A stretch of DNA of 39,849 bases from NCBI GenBank assembly GCA_007695355.1, contig REDX01000161.1, forward strand, positions 1-39,849, read 5' to 3'. Positions within the stretch are counted from its first letter, which is position 1, and each line of letters starts with the position of its first letter. Position numbers and translations under genes: made by a program. Under the pieces are notes generated by a model, which was not told the origin of the DNA, ran no database searches, and saw nothing but the letters and a program-made list of their open reading frames with translations. The stretch comes from Planctomycetota bacterium. Lineage in GTDB: Bacteria > Planctomycetota > UBA11346. Positions 17,100 through 24,999 of this stretch are shown piece after piece.

Positions 17100-17519
17100 C
17101 TAGCGCTCGCCATCCAAATAGCGGCGCAGGAGGATGGCCGCCGCCTTGGCATCGACTTCGCCGGGCTTGGCTGGCCAGCGGCCCTCGGCGCGCAAGGCCG
17201 CCTCGGCCTCTTGGCTGCTATGACGCTCGTCAACTTCCGTAATCGGCAAGGAGCAGTAACGCGCCAGGCAGGCGGTGAAGGCGCGCACCCAGGCCACATT
17301 TTCTCCTGCATCGCCGTGGGCATGCAGGGGTAGCCCGATGACCACGTGTACCGCCCGTTCTTGGCGCAGCAGGGCGGCCAGGGTGCGCGCCGCCTGCTCA
17401 TCGCTTTTGCGCGGAATAAAGCCCAGGGGCTTGGTGCTAATGCCCAGGGCATCGCAGACCGCGACACCAATGCGCGCCCGGCCATAATCCACCGCCACAA
17501 TGCGTCCCGTTTCCGCCAT
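17100..17519 (-). CDS. ruvX: Putative pre-16S rRNA nuclease / Holliday-junction-resolvase-like protein (YqgF)
   Basis: RNase H-fold nuclease of 139 residues, the standard length, implicated in maturation of the 16S rRNA 5' end in the family. Conserved acidic residues are present: VDYGRARIG with Asp11, the VDER motif (Asp97, Glu98) and the C-terminal DAKAAAILL (Asp123). GLPLHAHGD corresponds to the usual GLP block. It is transcribed away from the RNase P RNA gene with about 67 bp between the two starts, so two RNA-processing functions share one divergent promoter region. No strong ribosome site is visible. Confidence 0.93.
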   Translation of the reverse strand: MAETGRIVAVDYGRARIGVAVCDALGISTKPLGFIPRKSDEQAARTLAALLRQERAVHVVIGLPLHAHGDAGENVAWVRAFTACLARYCSLPITEVDERHSSQEAEAALRAEGRWPAKPGEVDAKAAAILLRRYLDGER

Positions 17520-17586
17520 GGCCGGACAGTGGCAGCCCGGATGGGGCAGGCAAGGCTTGGCTGGCGCCGCCGCGGCCTACTATACA

Positions 17587-17952
17587 GAGGTCACTGGACG
17601 ATCGCGGGGGTCGGCATCTGCCGGCCGTCGAGGAAAGTCCGGGCTCCACAGGGTAGGGAGACTGGTAAATCCAGCCGTCTTGCTGCGGGTGGCAAGGCAG
17701 GGAAAGTGTCACAGAAAGCAAACCGCCCCGTCGGTTCGCCGACGGTGGTAAGGGTGAAAGGGTGGGGTAAGAGCCCACCGCGGGGGCCGCAAGGCAACCG
17801 GCATGGTAAACCCCTCCTGGAGCAAGCTCGACCGGTACCACGGCGCGACCCGCGTTAACGGCACCAAAGGAGCGCTAGAGTTGCGGTGGCAACGCCGTAG
17901 CCCAGACAAATGATCGTCGTCAACAGAACCCGGCTTACCGGTGACGCTCCAC
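17587..17952 (+). ncRNA. rnpB: RNase P RNA, bacterial class A
   Basis: Catalytic RNA that cuts tRNA 5' leaders. Universal elements are present in order: GAGGAAAGTCCGGGCTCC near 17631 (P4 5' half region), ACAGAAAGCAAACCGCC, GGTAAGGGTGAAAGGGTG, GTAAGAGCCCACCGC, ATGGTAAACCCCTCC, and ACAGAACCCGGCTTA near 17920-17935 (P4 3' half). The ends are set by P1 pairing of GAG-GTCAC with GTGAC-G-CTC and are accurate to a few bases. A weak promoter (TTGGCT at 17557, TACTAT at 17578) precedes it, and a strong terminator follows. Confidence 0.95.
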
Positions 17953-17956
17953 CCGT

Positions 17957-17991
17957 ATCCTGGGCCGCGCAAGCGGCCCAGGATTTTTTTT
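17957..17991 (+). terminator. Rho-independent terminator of rnpB
   Basis: Perfect 12-bp stem ATCCTGGGCCGC / GCGGCCCAGGAT with a GCAA tetraloop, followed by eight T residues. It stops the RNase P transcript. The convergent transporter gene ends 8 bp further on, and on that strand the stem lacks a T tract. Confidence 0.95.
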
Positions 17992-17998
17992 GCGGGGC

Positions 17999-18928
17999 TT
18001 ACTCAATGCGGGCGACCAGGCGCTCGCAGATGGTGGCATGGATATGGGCCTCGGCGTCTTCGCGGCCCAGATGGCGCATAATCAAAGTCCACACCGAGGC
18101 CGATATAACGATGAAAAAGGCGTAGAGAATGGGCAGCCAAAGCAGCTCATTGGCCACTGCCAAGGGAAAACTAACTAGGATAATAGCGAAGGAGAGGGGC
18201 GAGTTTTGAATGCCGGTTTCCAGGGCGATGGTGCGGCGATGACGCGGCGGACAGCCAACTAGCCAAGCGCAGACATGGCCAAAGGTAAAGCCAGCAACGC
18301 CCAAGCCCACCACCGCCAAAAGAACGCCGCCATGGGTGCCGGCGAGCTCACTGTGATTGCGCGGCAACCAGCCAGCGATGAGAACGACAATCACCAAAAA
18401 GCCAAGAAAACCGGCGGTATCCTCCGCCACCCGCGCCCAGCCTGGCGATACCCGACGCAACCACATGCCAAGGGACACCGGAATCAGCACCGAAACCAAG
18501 GTCATCATAATCTGCAGATACGGAATATGCAGGCCCTCGGCGCCCAATTGGGCCCGGGCGTCGGCGGTATAAAAACCCAAGAGCAGGGGCATCATAACCA
18601 AGGCAAGGAGGGTTGAACAGCAGGTCATGGTAATCGACAGGGCGACATCACCACGGGCGAAATAACTGAACATATTCGAGGTGGTTCCGGCCGGCAGGCA
18701 GCCGACCAGCACCAGACCCACGGTTTGCGCCGGGGTGAGGCCACAAAGCTGGGCCAGCCCATAAGCGACGAGGGGCATAAGGCCAAATTGAGAGCTCATG
18801 CCGATGAGCACCGCCTTCGGGGTGCGCAGGGCCCGTCGCACATCAACCAGATCAATGGTTGATCCCATGCCAAACATAATGCCGATCACCATCAAGGCGA
18901 GCAGCAACTGTTCAAAACCAGAGATCAC
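17999..18928 (-). CDS. Bile acid:sodium symporter (SBF/BASS) family transporter
   Basis: Integral inner-membrane protein of 309 residues with about nine to ten hydrophobic segments, probably a sodium-coupled importer of an organic anion. Family marks are visible: GCLPAGTTSNMFSYFARGD (about 77-95), where the two crossing helices bind Na+, and ALETGIQNSPLSFAI (about 235-249). The start is GTG 18928 (MISGFEQLLL); no ATG lies nearby except internal ones, and the ribosome site is weak. The substrate cannot be deduced; in the family it ranges over bile acids, pyruvate and pantothenate. The small membrane gene 38 bp upstream is in the same direction and may be co-transcribed. Confidence 0.9.
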   Translation of the reverse strand: MISGFEQLLLALMVIGIMFGMGSTIDLVDVRRALRTPKAVLIGMSSQFGLMPLVAYGLAQLCGLTPAQTVGLVLVGCLPAGTTSNMFSYFARGDVALSITMTCCSTLLALVMMPLLLGFYTADARAQLGAEGLHIPYLQIMMTLVSVLIPVSLGMWLRRVSPGWARVAEDTAGFLGFLVIVVLIAGWLPRNHSELAGTHGGVLLAVVGLGVAGFTFGHVCAWLVGCPPRHRRTIALETGIQNSPLSFAIILVSFPLAVANELLWLPILYAFFIVISASVWTLIMRHLGREDAEAHIHATICERLVARIE

Positions 18929-18966
18929 GATATTAGCTCAAACGGCAGCGATACCCAAGCCGACAC

Positions 18967-19395
18967 CTAGGCCGGCAGGGCCTGCAACTCGCCGAGATAG
19001 CTGAGGGCCAAAGCGTGCTCGGGATCGAGGCGCAGGGCAGCCTCGCAGGCAACACGAAGATCATCCGGCATGCCAGCGTTGGCGTAGTCGCGAATGAGGC
19101 GATCAAGAGTTTTAAGAGCGTCCTGGCGGGCGGCATAGATTTGCTGTTCGCGGGTAGACTGGGCATGCTCAAGCACCGCCTGATGGTTTTCTTCGATACT
19201 CCCCAGCACCGCCTCATGGCCTTCCAGAACCTGGGCCAACTTATCCTCGGGGCTAGTGGTATCGGTAGCCTTCTGGAAATCACGATAGATGAAAAAACCA
19301 ACCAAGGCGGAAATGAAAGCCCCAGGCAAGGCAAAGAGGGCAAAAAGCAGGACAAAATGCTCGAGAAAACTCGAAATCAACGGCATCGGACTCAT
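18967..19395 (-). CDS. Small membrane protein with coiled coil, unknown function
   Basis: Unrecognised 142-residue protein. GAGGAG lies 6 nt before ATG 19395, which fixes the start. One long N-terminal hydrophobic helix (about 6-36, FVLLFALFALPGAFISALVGFFIY) is followed by a charged stretch and an amphipathic helix (EDKLAQVLEGHEAVLGSIEENHQAVLEHA) likely to form a coiled coil. The tail (LRVACEAALRLDPEHALALSYLGEL) looks like a single TPR-type helix pair. It precedes the SBF transporter by 38 bp on the same strand; a role as accessory subunit is possible but unsupported. Confidence 0.75.
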   Translation of the reverse strand: MSPMPLISSFLEHFVLLFALFALPGAFISALVGFFIYRDFQKATDTTSPEDKLAQVLEGHEAVLGSIEENHQAVLEHAQSTREQQIYAARQDALKTLDRLIRDYANAGMPDDLRVACEAALRLDPEHALALSYLGELQALPA

Positions 19396-19477
19396 GGCAG
19401 ACTCCTCATCGCATAGTCGCTCAAAACTGCTCTCCCCCCATAATCACAAATTGTCCAGAGAGGCAAGGTATTATAAT

Positions 19478-19660
19478 AAAAGGGACAGGCATAATCATTC
19501 CGCGGTATAAAAAGGACAAGCATAATCATTTCGCTGATTAATAAAAGGGACAAGCAAATAAAAGGGACAGGCATAATCATTCCGCGGTATAAAAGGGACA
19601 AGCATAATCATTTCACTGATCGATGAGCATAAAAGGGACAGGCGAAATTACTTTGCTGAT
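19478..19660. repeat. Array of AAAAGGGACARGC repeats
   Basis: Six copies of the core AAAAGGGACARGC (one variant AAAAAGGACAAGC) start near 19478, 19509, 19543, 19560, 19590 and 19631. Most are followed by ATAATCATT and alternately by CCGCGGTAT or TTCRCTGAT. The order is a duplicated block with exact 82-bp offset (19478 and 19560), then a last diverged copy (GGCGAAATTACTTTGCTGAT). The composition is A/T-rich against its surroundings. Such GGGACA-type words are found near REP-associated tyrosine transposases in many bacteria; that link is from memory, not from a search. No reading frame runs through it. Confidence 0.8.
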
Positions 19661-19764
19661 TGATGGAGCCGGCACTCTCTTAAAGCCTGCCCCATTCCCG
19701 ATACTCGCTCCTGCGACATAACCCAAGACCCAGGAAAAATTTGACTGAAAGATAGGGACGGTTT

Positions 19765-19902
19765 TCATGCATTTTTGAGTCCCCAGGCTGCCTTTAGCTT
19801 GGCTATTGCGAGGCTCAGGGAGGCGTTTCGGTCGATCATGCTTCGTAACCACCTGACAAATCGGAGTTCTCTCTGGCTGGCTCTCAGCCAGCATGGCGTG
19901 AG
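19765..19902 (-). pseudogene. Possible C-terminal scar of a REP-associated-type transposase
   Basis: The minus strand stays open for a short basic peptide ending in DRNASLSLAIAKLKAAWGLKNA and a stop, immediately followed by AAACCGTCCC. That stop-plus-GGGAC context resembles the 3' end of REP-associated tyrosine transposases, and the GGGACA array lies 105 bp further on in the same direction. No N-terminal part, start or catalytic HUH motif exists, so if real it is a fragment. The case is mostly contextual. Confidence 0.25.
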
Positions 19903-19904
19903 GC

Positions 19905-19938
19905 AGGAGGTAGGGAGGAGGTAGGGAAGGAGGTAGGG
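19905..19938. repeat. Three near-tandem AGGAGGTAGGG units
   Basis: AGGAGGTAGGG occurs at 19905, 19916 and 19928 (one extra A between the last two). It is purine-rich and contains perfect anti-Shine-Dalgarno complements, yet no start codon follows at a usable distance, so these do not mark a gene. It lies about 110 bp before the NAGGN operon. Confidence 0.7.
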
Positions 19939-20047
19939 ACAGGGGGTTTATTGGGATGGGGCATGCGGGGCCAGGGTCAGCATAAACGCTCCTTGACCCC
20001 CTGGGTCCTCGACTGTGATGGGGGCTTAGCCAGAGAGGAGACCCCCT

Positions 20048-21817
20048 ATGTGTGGTATCGCCGGCGAACTCCGTTTTGACCGCAGCCTCGCCGATGCTGC
20101 GGCGGTAACGCGGATGATGGAACGGATGGTTATGCGGGGGCCCGATGGCTCGGGGGTCTTGGCCCGCGGGTCGGTGGCTTTGGGTCATCGACGTCTAAAA
20201 ATCATCGATTTAAGCGAGCGCGCCCAGCAGCCCATGATCGATGCCCAGTTGGGGCTCAATCTGGTCTTCAATGGCTGCATCTACAACCACCACGAGCTGC
20301 GATCGGAGCTTGAGGGGCTGGGCTATCGTTTCTTCTCCCAGGGCGACACCGAAGTCATCCTCAAGGCCTGGCATGCCTGGGGAGCTGAGAGTGTTAAGCG
20401 CTTCAATGGCATGTTTGCCTGCGCCATCCACGAGCGGGATTCGGGGCGGGTGCACCTCCTGCGCGACCGCCTCGGGATTAAACCTCTCTACCTTGACCAG
20501 CGCCCCGGCATGCTGCGATTCGCCTCGAGCCTGCCAGCCCTGCTCGCTGCCGGCGGGGTTGACACCGATATCGACGGGGTGGGACTGCACCACTATATGA
20601 GTTTCCACGCCGTGGTACCAGCGCCGCAGACCATCCTTAAGGGGGTGCGCAAGCTGCCTCCGGCGACCATCGCCACCATCGAGGCTGACGGCCGCATGTC
20701 GACCCAGTGCTATTGGCGGCCCACCTTCGCCACCCCCGAAGATCGTTTGCACTGGCGCGCCGAGGACTGGGAGGAGGCGGTAATGCAGCAGCTGCGCCAG
20801 GCGGTCAAGCGCCGCTTGGTGGCGGATGTGGAAGTTGGCGTCCTCCTCTCCGGCGGCCTTGACTCTTCGCTGATTGTCGGCCTTTTAGCCGAGGCTGGCC
20901 AGGGCCTGCAAACCTTCTCCATCGGTTTTGAAAGCGTGGGCGAAGAGCGCGGGGACGAGTTCCAGTACTCCGACATTATCGCCCAGCACTTCGGCACCCA
21001 GCACCACCAAATCTTCGTCCACACCGATGAATTTCTGCCCAACTTGCCCAAGGCCATTGGCGCCATGAATGAGCCCATGGTGAGCCATGACAATATTGGT
21101 TTCTTCCTGCTCTCGCGGGAGGTTGCCAAGCACGTCAAGGTGGTGCAGTCGGGCCAAGGGGCCGATGAAATCCACGCTGGCTACCGTTGGTATCCCCCCC
21201 TCCTCGACACCGACGATGCCCTGGCCTGCTACCGCCAGCACTTCTTCGATCGCAGCCATGAAGAATTCTGCGCCGACGTCCATCCCCGCTTCCACGCCGA
21301 GGACTATAGCGGCGCCCTGGTTGCCGCCCACTTCGCGCAGCCGGGCGCCGAGGCCGCCGTCGATAAGGCCCTGCGCCTCGACACCACGATTATGCTCGTC
21401 GATGATCCGGTAAAGCGGGTCGACAGCCAAACCATGGCCTGGGGCCTGGAAGCGCGGGTGCCCTTCCTTGACCACGAATTCGTCGAGCTTTCGGCCCAGG
21501 TCCCCGGCCATCTCAAATGCGCCGAGGACGGTAAGGGCATTCTCAAGCAGGGGGCGCGGAAAATCATCCCGGCCTCGGTGATCGACCGGCCCAAGGGCTA
21601 TTTCCCCGTGCCCGCCCTCAAATACCTGCGCGGGCCCTATCTGGAACTGGTGCGCGATAGCCTCCATAGCCAGGCCGCCCGCCAGCGCGGCATTTTCAAT
21701 CCCCAGCGCATCGATGAAATGCTGGCCAAGCCCGATGAGCAGATTACTCCCCTCCAAGGCAGCAAGCTTTGGCAATGCGCCCTGCTGGAGTTGTGGCTGC
21801 AGGAACAGGGAATTTAG
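20048..21817 (+). CDS. asnO: N-acetylglutaminylglutamine amidotransferase (asparagine-synthase-like)
   Basis: Glutamine-dependent amidotransferase that makes the terminal amide of the dipeptide osmolyte N-acetylglutaminylglutamine amide (NAGGN). It has 589 residues. The class II glutaminase domain starts with the N-terminal nucleophile (MCGIAGE, Cys2 exposed after Met removal) and runs to about 200. The synthetase domain carries the ATP pyrophosphatase loop LLSGGLDSSL (Ser268-Ser274) and the later GQGADEIHAGYRWYPP block. AGAGGAG precedes the ATG. On its own it could be AsnB, but the next two genes are the specific NAGGN partners, which makes the osmolyte role far more likely. It is first gene of the operon, 2 bp before the synthetase. 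Control by osmotic stress would be expected. Confidence 0.93.
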   Translation: MCGIAGELRFDRSLADAAAVTRMMERMVMRGPDGSGVLARGSVALGHRRLKIIDLSERAQQPMIDAQLGLNLVFNGCIYNHHELRSELEGLGYRFFSQGDTEVILKAWHAWGAESVKRFNGMFACAIHERDSGRVHLLRDRLGIKPLYLDQRPGMLRFASSLPALLAAGGVDTDIDGVGLHHYMSFHAVVPAPQTILKGVRKLPPATIATIEADGRMSTQCYWRPTFATPEDRLHWRAEDWEEAVMQQLRQAVKRRLVADVEVGVLLSGGLDSSLIVGLLAEAGQGLQTFSIGFESVGEERGDEFQYSDIIAQHFGTQHHQIFVHTDEFLPNLPKAIGAMNEPMVSHDNIGFFLLSREVAKHVKVVQSGQGADEIHAGYRWYPPLLDTDDALACYRQHFFDRSHEEFCADVHPRFHAEDYSGALVAAHFAQPGAEAAVDKALRLDTTIMLVDDPVKRVDSQTMAWGLEARVPFLDHEFVELSAQVPGHLKCAEDGKGILKQGARKIIPASVIDRPKGYFPVPALKYLRGPYLELVRDSLHSQAARQRGIFNPQRIDEMLAKPDEQITPLQGSKLWQCALLELWLQEQGI

Positions 21818-21819
21818 TC

Positions 21820-23652
21820 ATGGCCGGGCGCAGCAAAAGTCGCAGCCAGCCACCCCAGTTTGACGAAGTGGGCAAGCAGGCTTCCCGGCGAGTCAAAACC
21901 CCCTTGCAGGTGCAGCGGGAACCAGCACTACAGCGCATTGCCGGCGACGCGGTAAGCCTGCGCAATTGGGAAGAGCCCGACTCTGAGTTCCGCAACCAAA
22001 GCAAGGCCCGGGCGATTGTCGATTGCGGTTGGGGGCGGGTCATCTTTGGCCATACCTTTGCCAATCCGGAGGCGGTAGCCAGGGCTTTAAGCGAAGAACG
22101 GGAAGGCGCCCGGGATCTCGCCCTCTACCTGCGCGATCCCCACTTGGTGCTGGCAGCGGCCCCGCATGAGCTCTTCCTTGATCCCTCCCACACCTATCGC
22201 CTGCGCCTCGATACCCTCAAAGGCGATGCTGTCCCCAGCGATGTGCGTATTCGCCGCGCCCGCTGGAAAAAGGACGCGGCGGCCATGCGCCGCTTATTTA
22301 TGGCCCGGCATATGGTGCCGGTGCCCGAAGAAAAGGTGCTGGCGAGCGTCGATAGCGATACCATTTTTTTTCTCGTTGCCGAGCAGCGCAGCAATCGCCG
22401 CATTATTGGCACCGTCACCGGCATTGATCACCAGGGGGCCTTTCGCGATCCCGAGCAGGGATCGAGCTTGTGGACCCTGGCGGTGGATCCGCAGGCGCAA
22501 ATCCCCGGCATTGGCCAGGCCCTGGTGACCCACCTCGCCCACCACTTCGCCCAGCGCGGCCGCGCCTTTATGGATCTGAGCGTGCTGGCCGAAAACACCG
22601 GCGCTATTCGCCTCTATGAAAAGCTGGGCTTTAATCGGGTGCCGGTTTTCTGCGTCAAACGCCGCCATAACCCGATTAATGAACCCCTCTACACCCCGGC
22701 GCATAGCGATGAGACTTTTAATCCCTATGCCCGAATTATTATTGATGTAGCGCGTCGACGGGGCATTGGCATTGAAGCCATCGATCCCGGGCAGGGCTAT
22801 TTCGCTCTCACCTATGGCGGGCGTCGTATCGTCTGCCGGGAATCCCTTTCGGAATTGACCACCGCCGTCGCCATGAGTCGCTGTGCCGATAAAACCGTCA
22901 CCAGTCGCCTCTGGCGCCAGGCCGGGCTGAAAGTTCCTGCCCAGCAGATGACAGGAAACCAGGCTGATAATTACAACTTTCTCAAGCGCCATCAGCGGGT
23001 GGTGGTGAAACCGGTGGACGGCGAGCAGGGTCAAGGCATTAGCGTCGATGTGCGCAGCCGTGAGGCTCTTGATCAGGCAATTACCCAGGCCCGCGCCATC
23101 GATGCCCGGGTAATCCTAGAGGAATTTGTCAGCGGTGATGACTTGCGCATTCTCGTTATTAATGGCGAGGTGGTGGCCGCCGCCCTGCGCCGTCCGGCCA
23201 GTATTATTGGCGACGGGACTAGCGATTGCCGCACCCTCATTGAAAAACAGTCCCGTCGCCGCGCCGCCGCCACCGGCGGCGAAAGTACCATTCCCCTCGA
23301 TGGCGATACCCTGGCCTGCCTCAAGGCCGCTGGCCTGGATTGGCAGGCGGTGCCCGCCGCCGGTCGCGAGGTGGCGGTGCGCCGTACCGCCAACCTTCAC
23401 ACCGGTGGCACCATCCATGATTGCACCGATCGCCTCAGCCATCGCCTGGCCAAGGTTGCCATTCGCGCCGCCGAAATATTGGCCATCCCGGTGGTGGGAC
23501 TCGATATGATGGTGGCCGACCCTTCGCGCTCGGACTATCGCCTGATTGAGGCTAATGAACGACCCGGCCTAGCCAATCATGAGCCCCAACCCACGGCGGA
23601 GCGCTTCGTCGATCTGCTCTTCCCCCACACTACCGCCGGAGCCCCACCATGA
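21820..23652 (+). CDS. ngg: N-acetylglutaminylglutamine synthetase (GNAT + ATP-grasp fusion)
   Basis: Bifunctional enzyme that acetylates and joins two glutamines to give N-acetylglutaminylglutamine. The start is ATG 21820, 2 bp after asnO, giving 610 residues; the frame extends into asnO but that extension is unlikely to be used. After an N-terminal region with RAIVDCGWGRVIFGHTF comes a GNAT acetyltransferase domain (about 140-290; acetyl-CoA loop VDPQAQIPGIGQALV, then ENTGAIRLYEKLGF). An ATP-grasp ligase domain of the cyanophycin-synthetase/GshAB kind follows (about 345-610; VVVKPVDGEQGQGISVDV, ILEEFVSGDDLRILVI, and metal-binding LIEANERPGL). The fused order matches the family known from Sinorhizobium and Pseudomonas. 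Its stop overlaps the next start (ATGA). Confidence 0.94.
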   Translation: MAGRSKSRSQPPQFDEVGKQASRRVKTPLQVQREPALQRIAGDAVSLRNWEEPDSEFRNQSKARAIVDCGWGRVIFGHTFANPEAVARALSEEREGARDLALYLRDPHLVLAAAPHELFLDPSHTYRLRLDTLKGDAVPSDVRIRRARWKKDAAAMRRLFMARHMVPVPEEKVLASVDSDTIFFLVAEQRSNRRIIGTVTGIDHQGAFRDPEQGSSLWTLAVDPQAQIPGIGQALVTHLAHHFAQRGRAFMDLSVLAENTGAIRLYEKLGFNRVPVFCVKRRHNPINEPLYTPAHSDETFNPYARIIIDVARRRGIGIEAIDPGQGYFALTYGGRRIVCRESLSELTTAVAMSRCADKTVTSRLWRQAGLKVPAQQMTGNQADNYNFLKRHQRVVVKPVDGEQGQGISVDVRSREALDQAITQARAIDARVILEEFVSGDDLRILVINGEVVAAALRRPASIIGDGTSDCRTLIEKQSRRRAAATGGESTIPLDGDTLACLKAAGLDWQAVPAAGREVAVRRTANLHTGGTIHDCTDRLSHRLAKVAIRAAEILAIPVVGLDMMVADPSRSDYRLIEANERPGLANHEPQPTAERFVDLLFPHTTAGAPP

Positions 23653-24800
23653 CTGCTGCCGCCCTGCCCATTAACCGCGACTATATTCGCGATCTCATGG
23701 TTGAATTCCTCAATATCCCCAGCCCCTCTGGTTACACCGATGCGGTGGTGCGCCGGGCCGTCGCCGAGTGTGAGCGCCTGGGCGTCAGCTATGAACTCAC
23801 CCGGCGCGGTGCCATCCGCGTCCTTATGCCAGGGCAGAAGGAATCGCCAAAGCGCGCCATCGCCGCCCACCTCGACACCCTCGGCGCCATGGTCAAAAAC
23901 ATCAAGGATAATGGCCGCCTGGAAGTCACGCGCATTGGTTACTGGGCAGCCCGCTTCGCCGAAGGGGCGCGGGTCACCATTTTTACCGATAAGGGCAGCC
24001 GCCGCGGCACCATCCTCCCGCTTAAGGCCTCGGGTCATACCTTTAACGATGAGATCGACACTCAAATTTCCGCCTGGGAAAATTTGGAAATTCGCGTCGA
24101 CGAGCCCTGTGATTCCAAGCGCCAATTGGAATTGCTGGGCTTTAATGTCGGCGATTACGTGGCCATCGATCCCGGCACCGAAGTAAGCCCCAATGGCTTC
24201 ATTAATTCCCGGCACCTTGACGATAAGGCCGGCGTCGCCGCCCTCTTCGGCACCATCCGCGCCATGCGCGAAGGCGACATTACCCCGGCCGTGGACAGCT
24301 ATTTTCTGTTTACCATCTCCGAAGAAGTCGGCTCTGGGGCCTCCGCGGTGCTGCACGGCGATGTGGCGGAAATGGTGTCGGTGGATAATGGCACCCCAGC
24401 TCCGGGGCAGAACTCCAGCGAATTGGGCGTCACCATATCGATGATGGATAGTACCGGGCCCTTCGACTATCATCTTACCCACCGCCTTTTGGAACTCTGC
24501 CGTAATAATGGCATTGCCCACCAGCGGGATGTTTTTCGCTATTATCGTTCGGACTTGGCCACCGCCGTCGAGGCCGGCAATGATATCCGCACCGCCTTGG
24601 TCTGCTTTGGCGTCGACGCCAGTCATGGCTGGGAGCGCATCCACCTCGACTCCCTCGCCGGCATCGCCAGCCTGCTTACCGCCTATCTGCAATCCCCGCC
24701 CACCACCTGGCGCGACCGCCTGCGCATGAATCCAGACCTCGAAGGCCTGCCCCAGCAACCCGGCGCCGACAACCCCGCGCCCCCCATCTTCACCCACTAG
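23649..24800 (+). CDS. M42-family metallopeptidase of the NAGGN osmoprotectant system
   Basis: Dinuclear zinc peptidase of 383 residues, overlapping ngg by 4 bp (ATGA). The M42 ligands and catalytic residues are in place: AAHLDTLG (His74, Asp76), SRHLDDKAG (Asp191 bridging), SEEVGSG (Glu225 as catalytic base, Glu226), VSVDNG (Asp246) and DASHGWER (His326). The sequence YRSDLATAVEAGND is typical of the NAGGN-associated subgroup. It is thought to turn over or trim the osmolyte when stress ends; the exact reaction is not established as far as I know. Strict overlap with the synthetase suggests fixed stoichiometry of synthesis and breakdown enzymes. Confidence 0.92.
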   Translation: MTAAALPINRDYIRDLMVEFLNIPSPSGYTDAVVRRAVAECERLGVSYELTRRGAIRVLMPGQKESPKRAIAAHLDTLGAMVKNIKDNGRLEVTRIGYWAARFAEGARVTIFTDKGSRRGTILPLKASGHTFNDEIDTQISAWENLEIRVDEPCDSKRQLELLGFNVGDYVAIDPGTEVSPNGFINSRHLDDKAGVAALFGTIRAMREGDITPAVDSYFLFTISEEVGSGASAVLHGDVAEMVSVDNGTPAPGQNSSELGVTISMMDSTGPFDYHLTHRLLELCRNNGIAHQRDVFRYYRSDLATAVEAGNDIRTALVCFGVDASHGWERIHLDSLAGIASLLTAYLQSPPTTWRDRLRMNPDLEGLPQQPGADNPAPPIFTH

Positions 24801-24903
24801 GGGATAGCGAAGGACGGGAGACGAGGGATCGAAGTCGATCGGCGACAAGGGCCCTGCGGCTGTCGTCGACGGTCGGCAGCCCCGCCTCGGCGCAAACGCG
24901 GGA

Positions 24904-24924
24904 ATCGCTCAACACCTGAGCGAT
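24904..24924. other. Perfect 8-bp hairpin after the NAGGN operon
   Basis: ATCGCTCA-ACACC-TGAGCGAT lies 104 bp after the operon stop and 76 bp before the next gene. No T tract follows on either strand, so it is either a factor-dependent or processed 3' end or an operator for the downstream gene. Confidence 0.4.
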
Positions 24925-24999
24925 CAGAGCCTTCGTTGCTCCGCTGGTAAAGGGCGCCAGACTGCAAATCGCAACCCTGGCTGAGAGGAGGGGCCAATA

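Noticed and set aside
19478-19660. CRISPR array
   Set aside because: The repeats are short, the spacing is irregular, the sequences between cores are themselves repeated, and no cas gene is near.
19905-19938. AGGAGGTAGGG units as ribosome sites of hidden genes
   Set aside because: No start codon with an open frame follows at usable spacing.
23577-24848. 423-codon minus-strand frame over the M42 peptidase gene
   Set aside because: Antisense shadow of a gene with all metal ligands conserved and correct operon overlap.
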